From an uncultured Pseudomonadota bacterium (lineage in GTDB: Bacteria > Desulfobacterota_B > Binatia > UBA9968), in contig CAMLCX010000120.1 in the NCBI GenBank assembly GCA_946478635.1, forward strand, positions 1-11,367: a stretch of 11,367 nucleotides of DNA, read 5' to 3'. Below, piece by piece: positions 5,909 through 11,367 of the stretch; position 1 is the stretch's first letter, and each line of letters starts with the position of its first letter. Made by a program: the position numbers and the translations under genes. A model generated the notes under the pieces. That model made no database searches. It saw nothing but the letters and a program-made list of their open reading frames with translations, and was not told the DNA's origin.

Positions 5909-7021
5909 ATGCCGAAAATCGCCATCGATGCGATGGGCGGAGACCATGCCCCTCAGGCTGTTATCGATGGCGCCTTGCTTGCCGTTGAGGATTTCGCCGC
6001 CGAGATTGTGCTTGTGGGCGACCGAGAAGCGGTCGCGCTTGAGCTGGCGAAGCATCGTAACGCGCCGGAAATTGAGATTGTGCACGCGGCACAGGTCGTG
6101 CCGATGCACGAGTCCCCGAGTTCGGCACTGCGCAAAAGAAATTCCTCCATCACCATCGCCTTCGAAATGATGCGGCGCGGCGAAGTCGATGCTGTTGTCA
6201 GCGCCGGCAACTCGGGCGCCATGATGGCGGTTGGCATGTTCGTCATGGGCACGCTTGCGCGCGTCGCGCGCCCGGCGATCCTTGTGGTTGTGCCGAGCAT
6301 GGGCAAGGGCACGGTGATCGTCGATGCCGGCGCCAATGTCGACTGCAAGCCGCGCCACCTGGTGCAGTTTGGGCTCATGGGTTCGATTTATGCCGATCGG
6401 GTACTGGGTGTGCCGAAGCCGAGAGTGGGCGTGCTGAGCAACGGCGAGGAGGATGGTAAAGGCAATGATCTCACCCGTGCGGCGAGCGAACAGCTCGCAG
6501 CCACGCCGCTTAACTACGTCGGGTACGTCGAAGGCCGGGATATTTTCAACGACAAGGTCGACGTAGTGGTGTGTGACGGTTTCACCGGTAATATTGCGCT
6601 CAAGTCGATGGAAGGAGTGGCGAGCTTTGCCGGTGAAGTTCTCAAGAGCGCCTTTCAGAAAAATATACCCAGCCGCTTGGGATATTTGCTTAGCCGCAAA
6701 TCTTTAGCGGAAGCCTACCGCCGCTTGGACTACGCCGAGTACGGCGGGGCTCCCCTGATTGGACTCGACGGCGTGGCGATCATCGCCCACGGCGGCTCCA
6801 ATCCGCGGGCAATTAAAAATGCCATTCGTGCGGCGCGCGATGCCGTCGACCAGGAGATCAATCGTCATATCGCCGAGTCGCTGAGCGAAATCGACAGCGC
6901 TGCGGGGATCAAAAAAGAGGGACTGCCGAGAAAGTTATGGGAGCGCTTCAAATCGAAAATTGAGTCGCTGGGTGAAAAGGCCGAAACCGCAAGCGAAGCC
7001 GAGGATCAGAGAAAGGAATGA
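5909..7021 (+). CDS. plsX: Phosphate acyltransferase PlsX
   Basis: PlsX converts acyl-ACP and phosphate to acyl-phosphate, the donor for PlsY in membrane phospholipid synthesis; it is a soluble or peripheral membrane enzyme. The start at 5909 is chosen because MPKIAIDAMGGDHAPQ is the family N-terminus; the frame stays open upstream into rpmF, but that extension has no family match. Other family segments are VSAGNSGAMMAVG, LLSNGEEDGKGND-like (VGVLSNGEEDGKGN), VVCDGFTGNIALKSMEG and the near-C-terminal GGAPLIGLDGVAIIAHGGSN. At 370 residues it is somewhat longer than the usual 330-350, because of a charged Lys/Glu-rich tail of roughly 35 residues after AESLSEIDS. It starts 23 bases after rpmF without a clear Shine-Dalgarno sequence, and its TGA overlaps the fabD ATG (ATGA). 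A fabH gene, often found next, is absent. Confidence 0.95.
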   Translation: MPKIAIDAMGGDHAPQAVIDGALLAVEDFAAEIVLVGDREAVALELAKHRNAPEIEIVHAAQVVPMHESPSSALRKRNSSITIAFEMMRRGEVDAVVSAGNSGAMMAVGMFVMGTLARVARPAILVVVPSMGKGTVIVDAGANVDCKPRHLVQFGLMGSIYADRVLGVPKPRVGVLSNGEEDGKGNDLTRAASEQLAATPLNYVGYVEGRDIFNDKVDVVVCDGFTGNIALKSMEGVASFAGEVLKSAFQKNIPSRLGYLLSRKSLAEAYRRLDYAEYGGAPLIGLDGVAIIAHGGSNPRAIKNAIRAARDAVDQEINRHIAESLSEIDSAAGIKKEGLPRKLWERFKSKIESLGEKAETASEAEDQRKE

Positions 7022-7953
7022 CGACCGATCGGACGGCATTTGTATTTCCCGGTCAAGGCTCGCAGGTTGTCGGCATGGGCAAGGAACTTTGCGCTCAATT
7101 TCCCTGCGCCATGGAGGTTTTTGCCCAGGCTGACGACGCCCTTGGCTTTGGTCTCACCGAACTCTGTTTCGGCGGGCCGGAAGCCGATCTCAAGCTCACC
7201 GAAAACACTCAACCTGCCATTCTCACGGCGTCGATCGCGGCTTTGCGCGTGCTCGAGGCGAAAACAGCGCTGCGGCCGGACTACGTTGCGGGTCACAGCC
7301 TCGGCGAATACAGCGCGCTCGTCGCCGTGGGAGCGCTTGAGTTTCGCGATGCGGTACGGGTCGTGCACGAACGCGGGCGTCTGATGCAACGGGCGGTGCC
7401 TGCGGGTACAGGCGCCATGGCCGTGGTGCTCGGCCTGGAAATGGACGCCGTGCGAATGCTCTGTGACGAAGCTTCCCATGGCGATATCGTATCCCCGGCT
7501 AATTTTAATGGCGCCGGACAAGTCGTGATTGCCGGCGCCAAACTCGCCGTTGCGCGGGCCATGGCTTTGGCCAAGGAACGTGGCGCCAAGCGTGTTTTCG
7601 AGTTGCCGGTGAGCGCACCGTTTCACTGCCGGCTCATGCAGCCTGCTGCGGACGGGCTGAAAGAGATTCTCGGCAAAATCGCCGTCCAGCCGTTTACTAT
7701 CGGTGTCGTCACCAACGTCGAAGCCGATGTGAATTTCGATGCTGGCCGTGTCAAATCACTGTTAGTCGAGCAAGCTGTTCGTCCGGTGCGCTGGGAGGAA
7801 TCGGTGCAAAAGCTCGGCGCTCTGGGCTGCCATCGCGCGATCGAAATCGGACCAGGCAAAGTTCTGAAAGGACTGATCAAGCGCATCCTGCCGACGCTGG
7901 AGGTTGAAAACTTCGAGGTGCCGGCGGATATCGCAAAAATAGCGGCAGCGTAA
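7018..7953 (+). CDS. fabD: Malonyl-CoA:ACP transacylase FabD
   Basis: FabD moves the malonyl group from CoA to acyl carrier protein, supplying the extender unit of type II fatty acid synthesis in the cytoplasm. The 311-residue protein shows FPGQGSQVVGMG at 10-21 (Gln13 of the oxyanion region), GHSLGEYSALVA with nucleophile Ser94, Arg119 in HERGRLMQ for the malonyl carboxylate, and catalytic His203 in VSAPFHCRLM. All active-site residues are present and the length is normal. The ATG overlaps the plsX stop by 4 bases and AAAGGA directly abuts it, so translation is probably coupled to plsX. fabG begins four bases after its stop. Confidence 0.96.
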   Translation: MTTDRTAFVFPGQGSQVVGMGKELCAQFPCAMEVFAQADDALGFGLTELCFGGPEADLKLTENTQPAILTASIAALRVLEAKTALRPDYVAGHSLGEYSALVAVGALEFRDAVRVVHERGRLMQRAVPAGTGAMAVVLGLEMDAVRMLCDEASHGDIVSPANFNGAGQVVIAGAKLAVARAMALAKERGAKRVFELPVSAPFHCRLMQPAADGLKEILGKIAVQPFTIGVVTNVEADVNFDAGRVKSLLVEQAVRPVRWEESVQKLGALGCHRAIEIGPGKVLKGLIKRILPTLEVENFEVPADIAKIAAA

Positions 7954-7957
7954 TTCC

Positions 7958-8701
7958 ATGGGTTTAGAGGGTCAAGTTGCATTAGTCACCGGAGCAAGCC
8001 GAGGTATCGGTCGGGCGATTGCCTTGGCGCTCGGACAGGCGGGCGCCTACGTTATCGTCAATTACCGCGGCAACCAGGAAGCGGCTGAAGAAGCGCTAAC
8101 TGCGCTTCTAGCTCTGGGAGGGCGGGGAGAGCTCTGCCGGTTCGACATCTCGGAAGAGGCGCAGGTCGAAGCAGCGGCAAAGAAAATCGTTGACGGCCAC
8201 GAAAAAATTGATATTCTCGTCAACAATGCCGGCGTAACCGCGGATAATCTCTTGATACGGATGAAGCCGGCGGATTGGGACCAGGTCATCGGCACCAATC
8301 TCAAAGGCACGATTCTCTGCACCAAGATCGTTTCTCGCTACATGATCGGCCGGCGTTACGGTCGAATCATTAATCTTTCGTCGGTGGTGGCGCAGATGGG
8401 TAACGTAGGCCAGGCACTCTACGCTGCATCGAAGGCGGGGATCATCGGATTTACCAAGACCGTCGCTCGGGAAGTCGCCACGCGCGGTATCACTGTAAAC
8501 GCTGTGGCGCCGGGATTCATCGAGACCGAAATGACCGCAAAACTGCCGGAAAAACTGCGCGAGGAATTTCTCAAGAAGATCCCCCTCGGCCGGTTTGGTA
8601 CTTGCGCTGAAGTAGCCGAGATGATTGTATTTCTCGCTGGACCAGGAACAGAGTACATCACCGGCCAGGTGTTCAACGTCAATGGCGGGCTGTACATGTG
8701 A
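7958..8701 (+). CDS. fabG: 3-oxoacyl-ACP reductase FabG
   Basis: FabG reduces 3-oxoacyl-ACP to 3-hydroxyacyl-ACP with NADPH. The 247-residue product is a classical short-chain dehydrogenase: cofactor loop TGASRGIGRA (11-20), NNAG (89-92), and the tetrad Asn114, Ser142, Tyr155 and Lys159 (YAASK). VVAQMGNVGQALYAASKAG and PGFIETEMT are typical of FabG rather than of other family members. Neighbours on both sides belong to the same pathway. Only four bases separate it from fabD and no Shine-Dalgarno sequence is seen, pointing to coupled translation. Confidence 0.96.
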   Translation: MGLEGQVALVTGASRGIGRAIALALGQAGAYVIVNYRGNQEAAEEALTALLALGGRGELCRFDISEEAQVEAAAKKIVDGHEKIDILVNNAGVTADNLLIRMKPADWDQVIGTNLKGTILCTKIVSRYMIGRRYGRIINLSSVVAQMGNVGQALYAASKAGIIGFTKTVAREVATRGITVNAVAPGFIETEMTAKLPEKLREEFLKKIPLGRFGTCAEVAEMIVFLAGPGTEYITGQVFNVNGGLYM

Positions 8702-8713
8702 ACAATTTGTAGC

Positions 8714-8720
8714 AGGAGGT
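8714..8720 (+). promoter_or_regulatory. Ribosome binding site that fixes the acpP start
   Basis: AGGAGGT lies eight bases before the ATG at 8729 but only two bases before the in-frame GTG at 8723, so the ATG is the real start. The perfect match fits the high expression expected of acyl carrier protein. Confidence 0.85.
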
Positions 8721-8728
8721 GAGTGAAG

Positions 8729-8965
8729 ATGGCGGCATCGGTTCAAGCCAGAGTAAAAGAAATCGTCTGCGAACAACTAGGAGTCAGCGCGGAAGAAGTG
8801 ACCCCCGAGGCTTCCTTTATTGAAGATTTAGGGGCCGACTCGTTGGACATTGTCGAGTTAGTGATGGCGCTGGAAGAAGAGTACGAGATGGAAATCTCCG
8901 ACGAGGACGCGGAGAAGATCAAGACGGTCCAGGACGTCATCACTTACATCGAGGCCCATCGGTAG
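8729..8965 (+). CDS. acpP: Acyl carrier protein
   Basis: The 78-residue acidic protein has the same length as E. coli AcpP. The phosphopantetheine attachment site is Ser38 in [12 protein letters not shown], followed by [28 protein letters not shown], matching helices II-III and the C-terminal helix of type II fatty-acid carriers. It shuttles acyl intermediates between FabD, FabG and the other enzymes and feeds PlsX. The gene lies 27 bases after fabG; a terminator follows at about 9028. In related clusters fabF comes next, but here it does not. Confidence 0.97.
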   Translation: MAASVQARVKEIVCEQLGVSAEEVTPEASFIEDLGADSLDIVELVMALEEEYEMEISDEDAEKIKTVQDVITYIEAHR

Positions 8966-9026
8966 GGTTTCTCAACGCTGCACGGGGCTGGTTGATCGCT
9001 TAAACTTTGGCCCCAAAAAAATTACG

Positions 9027-9074
9027 GATCGCGGGGAAGTGGCATATGAACTTCACTGCCCTGCGATTTTCTTT
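9027..9074 (+). terminator. Rho-independent terminator after acpP
   Basis: The arms at 9029-9041 (TCGCGGGGAAGTG) and 9054-9066 (CACTGCCCTGCGA) pair over 13 positions with one G-T wobble and one A-G mismatch around a 12-base loop, and TTTTCTTT follows at 9067-9074. It lies 62 bases after acpP and should end or attenuate the fatty-acid operon before rpiB. Confidence 0.65.
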
Positions 9075-9127
9075 ATCCATCCAGGGCGATTTTACGGCAC
9101 GAAACGGACGGGTCAGGTGAGGCAGAC

Positions 9128-9601
9128 ATGATCGCTTTAGGTTGCGACCACGGCGGCTTTGATCTCAAGCTAGCGTTGGTGGATTATCTGCGATCCAAGG
9201 GTTTGGCCGTGCGCGACTTTGGCGCGCACGGGCGGGAATCCGTGGATTATCCGGACTATGGCAAGGAAGTTTCCCGTTCGGTCGCGTTAGGCGAAGCCGA
9301 GCGCGGTGTATTGGTGTGCACCAGTGGCATTGGCATGTCGATTATCGCCAATAAGTTTCCCAACGTGCGTGCCGCTTTGGTGCACGACATTGAGGGCGCC
9401 CGGTCGAGCCGCGAACATAACGATGCTAATATTCTCGTGTTGGGCGGGGCAAAAACCGATGCGCTTTTGGCGCGGCAAATCATCGAGACTTGGCTCGCCA
9501 CGCCTTTTTCGGGCGGACGGCACCAGAGACGCGTCGACAAGATTAGGCAGATCGAAACCGATCTTGGCAGTCAAGTCGACGGTACGGAAATCAAGAAATA
9601 G
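9128..9601 (+). CDS. rpiB: Ribose-5-phosphate isomerase B
   Basis: RpiB interconverts ribose 5-phosphate and ribulose 5-phosphate in the non-oxidative pentose phosphate pathway. The 157-residue protein shows [14 protein letters not shown] at the N-terminus, the DYPDYG segment, the active-site cysteine in [14 protein letters not shown] (near residue 63), VRAALVHD, and [14 protein letters not shown] with the conserved His. The usual CGTG is CTSG here, a conservative change also compatible with activity. Relatives include galactose-6-phosphate isomerase LacA/LacB, but the cluster next to glyA and nrdR favours RpiB. AGGTGAGG at 9115-9122 precedes the ATG. glyA begins 14 bases downstream. Confidence 0.94.
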   Translation: MIALGCDHGGFDLKLALVDYLRSKGLAVRDFGAHGRESVDYPDYGKEVSRSVALGEAERGVLVCTSGIGMSIIANKFPNVRAALVHDIEGARSSREHNDANILVLGGAKTDALLARQIIETWLATPFSGGRHQRRVDKIRQIETDLGSQVDGTEIKK

Positions 9602-9615
9602 CCCGAAGGACGCCT

Positions 9616-10869
9616 ATGACATTTCTTGAACAAACGGATGCTGAGGTATTTGCGGCCATTCAAAAAGAAACCCGCCGCTTGGAAGACAACCTGGAGCTGA
9701 TCGCCTCGGAAAATGTTGTGAGCGAGGCGGTGTTGGAAGCGCAGGGCTGCGTGATGACCAACAAATACGCCGAGGGTTATCCGGGAAAACGCTATTACGG
9801 CGGTTGCGAATACGTCGATATCGTCGAATCCCTGGCGATTGCCAGGGCCAAGGAGCTGTTCGGCGCCGATCACGCCAACGTTCAGCCTCATTCCGGTTCG
9901 CAGGCGAATATGACGGTTTATCTGTCAGTGCTGAAGCCCGGCGATACGTACCTTGGCATGAACCTCGCCCATGGCGGCCATCTCTCGATGGGTAGTCCGG
10001 TCAATTTTTCCGGTTTCATTTACAAAGTCATTCCCTATGGGGTTTCGGAAAAATCCGAGACCATTGATTACGATGAGGTAGAACGGTTGGCCAGGGAGCA
10101 CCGGCCGAAATTGATCGTCGCCGGCGCGAGCGCGTACCCGCGAATCATCGATTATCCAAGATTTCGCAAGATCGCGGACGAAGTCGGCGCGCCGTTCATG
10201 GTCGACATGGCCCATATCGCGGGTTTGGTGGCGGCCGGTCTCCATCCCAGTCCCATTCCCTACGCGGATTTTGTCACAACAACAACGCACAAAACACTAC
10301 GGGGCCCGCGCGGCGGTATGGTGCTATGCAAAGCCGAGTACGCCAAGACCGTAGACAGTAAAGTTTTTCCGGGCATGCAGGGCGGGCCGCTCATGCACGT
10401 GATTGCCGCCAAAGCCGTGGCGCTCAAGGAAGCTTTGCGCCCGGAATTCAAAACCTATCAGCGGCAGATCGTGAACAACGCCCAGGCGCTCGCCCAGGCG
10501 CTGATCAGCAAAGGCTTTCGCCTGACTTCCGACGGCACCGACAATCATTTGATGCTCGTCGACCTGCGCAAGTCGGAGCTGACCGGCAAGGTCGCGCAGG
10601 AAACGCTCGACAAAGCGCACATCACCGTCAACCGCAACGCCGTGCCGTTCGATACTCGTTCGCCGTTTGTCACCAGCGGCATCCGCATCGGCACCCCGGC
10701 GGTAACGACGCGCGGCATGAAAGAGCCTGAAATGGCGCAAATCGCGGAGTTGATTGCGCGCGCGCTCAAGCACGTGAGCGATGAAACCGCTCTTCGAGAG
10801 ATTGCCGGTGAGGTGGGTGCGCTCTGCCGGAAGTTTCCGGTCTATCCGCACCGGCTGGGAACGGCGTAG
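9616..10869 (+). CDS. glyA: Serine hydroxymethyltransferase
   Basis: GlyA is the pyridoxal-phosphate enzyme that turns serine and tetrahydrofolate into glycine and methylene-tetrahydrofolate, the main source of one-carbon units, in the cytoplasm. The 417-residue length is standard. Visible motifs are [55 protein letters not shown], and [14 protein letters not shown] with the Schiff-base lysine at residue 226; the C-terminal [13 protein letters not shown] is also intact. GAAGGA at 9605-9610 supports the ATG at 9616. It is probably cotranscribed with rpiB; glyA supplies one-carbon units for thymidylate while the next gene controls ribonucleotide reductase, a common pairing. Confidence 0.98.
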   Translation: MTFLEQTDAEVFAAIQKETRRLEDNLELIASENVVSEAVLEAQGCVMTNKYAEGYPGKRYYGGCEYVDIVESLAIARAKELFGADHANVQPHSGSQANMTVYLSVLKPGDTYLGMNLAHGGHLSMGSPVNFSGFIYKVIPYGVSEKSETIDYDEVERLAREHRPKLIVAGASAYPRIIDYPRFRKIADEVGAPFMVDMAHIAGLVAAGLHPSPIPYADFVTTTTHKTLRGPRGGMVLCKAEYAKTVDSKVFPGMQGGPLMHVIAAKAVALKEALRPEFKTYQRQIVNNAQALAQALISKGFRLTSDGTDNHLMLVDLRKSELTGKVAQETLDKAHITVNRNAVPFDTRSPFVTSGIRIGTPAVTTRGMKEPEMAQIAELIARALKHVSDETALREIAGEVGALCRKFPVYPHRLGTA

Positions 10870-10880
10870 CAAGAATGTAT

Positions 10881-10942
10881 GATCAGAGATAGAGGATAGA
10901 CGATGGTTCATTACGATCCTCGATCCGCCATTCTCGATCTTC
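10881..10942. repeat. Degenerate GATAGAGGAT-type inverted element between glyA and nrdR
   Basis: A purine-rich segment (10881-10906, containing agatagaggatagacgatgg) is followed by a pyrimidine-rich one (10915-10942, containing two copies of a CTCGATC core) that is partly its reverse complement; the CCAT-anchored arms agree at about 10 of 14 positions. It has no T tract on the plus strand, so it does not look like a terminator. It could be a dispersed intergenic repeat. Confidence 0.35.
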
Positions 10943-10952
10943 GGCTGATGCT

Positions 10953-11367
10953 ATGAAATGTCCTTTTTGCCACGAGACCGAGAATCGAGTGATCGATTCG
11001 CGTTTGAGCAAGGACGGCAATATGATCCGGCGCCGGCGCGAATGTGAACGATGCACCCGGCGCTTCACAACCTATGAGCGGGTCGAAGAAATGATGCCGC
11101 TGGTGGTTAAAAAAGACGGCCGGCGTGAAAGCTACGACCGCCTGAAGATCATTAACGGCCTGAAGCGCGCTTGCGAAAAGCGGCCGGTCAGCATCAATAC
11201 CATTGAGACGATCACCGATCGGATCGAGAGGTCGCTGCAGGAGCGCGGCGAAAAAGAGATCGCCAGCTCGGTTATCGGCGAAACGCTGATGCGCGAGCTG
11301 CATGACACCGACCCGGTCGCCTATGTGCGCTTTGCCTCGGTGTACCGTTCCTTCAAAGACATCAGCG
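10953..11367 (+). CDS. nrdR: Transcriptional repressor NrdR, 3'-truncated by the window edge
   Basis: NrdR represses ribonucleotide reductase genes by binding NrdR boxes, sensing ATP/dATP through an ATP-cone. The ATG at 10953 gives MKCPFC, the family N-terminus; the earlier ATG at 10948 ends after two codons. The zinc ribbon has Cys3, Cys6, Cys31 and Cys34, with the basic RRRRECERC stretch used in DNA contact. The ATP-cone begins around residue 50 ([21 protein letters not shown]). The frame is open to the window end after 138 codons; the family is usually about 150 residues, so only the C-terminus is missing. The order glyA-nrdR is common in related genomes, where ribD often follows. Confidence 0.97.
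   Translation, partial: MKCPFCHETENRVIDSRLSKDGNMIRRRRECERCTRRFTTYERVEEMMPLVVKKDGRRESYDRLKIINGLKRACEKRPVSINTIETITDRIERSLQERGEKEIASSVIGETLMRELHDTDPVAYVRFASVYRSFKDIS

Noticed and set aside
7006..7626. Minus-strand open frame of 206 codons within fabD
   Set aside because: Antisense to fabD, which has all its catalytic motifs; long antisense frames are common in GC-rich genes.
8723..8728. GTG start two codons upstream for acpP
   Set aside because: It is only two bases from the Shine-Dalgarno sequence, whereas the ATG at 8729 is correctly spaced and gives the standard 78-residue length.
8984..9021. Possible hairpin GGGGC / GCCCC followed by an A run
   Set aside because: The stem is short with a loop of about 20 bases and the run is A, not T, on the plus strand; on the minus strand the T run would precede the stem. 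The structure at 9027-9074 is much better.
10911..11303. Minus-strand open frame of 130 codons at the right end
   Set aside because: It is antisense to nrdR, whose zinc ribbon and ATP-cone establish the plus strand as coding.
1..11367. CRISPR arrays, insertion sequences, tRNA or rRNA genes, attachment sites
   Set aside because: No regularly spaced direct repeats, transposase or integrase motifs, or RNA gene signatures were seen on reading through the window.

Overview
The window reads as an ordinary bacterial chromosome segment, moderately GC-rich, densely packed, with no mobile element, CRISPR array or RNA gene that I could see. The gene order yceD-rpmF-plsX-fabD-fabG-acpP-rpiB-glyA-nrdR is the arrangement familiar from deltaproteobacteria-like lineages. 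The protein sequences fit an uncultured Desulfobacterota/Binatota/Tectomicrobia-type bacterium, but the lineage is an inference from synteny and family resemblance only.

Left part (1-5093) is a mosaic of short transcription units. It starts with the 3' part of queG (tRNA queuosine, plus strand). Two minus-strand genes follow: a YbgC-type acyl-CoA thioesterase and a SAM-dependent methyltransferase that carries an N-terminal hydrophobic segment. After a 307-base gap with a possible promoter comes a plus-strand lipoprotein gene with a near-perfect Shine-Dalgarno sequence. Its stop codon interlocks with the stop of a convergent two-gene unit: a TIGR01212/YhcC-type radical SAM gene followed, with a 4-base overlap, by an HtrA-like trypsin-fold/PDZ protein in which all three catalytic triad positions are substituted.

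Right part (5039-11367) is a plus-strand housekeeping block. A strong sigma70-type promoter with an inverted repeat in its spacer precedes yceD, rpmF (ribosomal protein L32), plsX, fabD, fabG and acpP. These genes make the ribosomal protein, the acyl-phosphate for phospholipid synthesis, malonyl-ACP, the ketoreductase step and the acyl carrier. A rho-independent terminator follows acpP. Then come rpiB (pentose phosphate isomerase), glyA (serine hydroxymethyltransferase) and the 5' part of nrdR (repressor of ribonucleotide reductase genes).

The points most worth a second look are the catalytically dead HtrA-like protein coupled to the radical SAM enzyme, the absence of both ketosynthase genes (fabH and fabF) from the places where related clusters carry them, the dyad inside the fatty-acid operon promoter, and the methyltransferase with an apparent signal or anchor sequence. 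I found no clearly new multi-gene system; the pseudo-HtrA pair is the nearest candidate.
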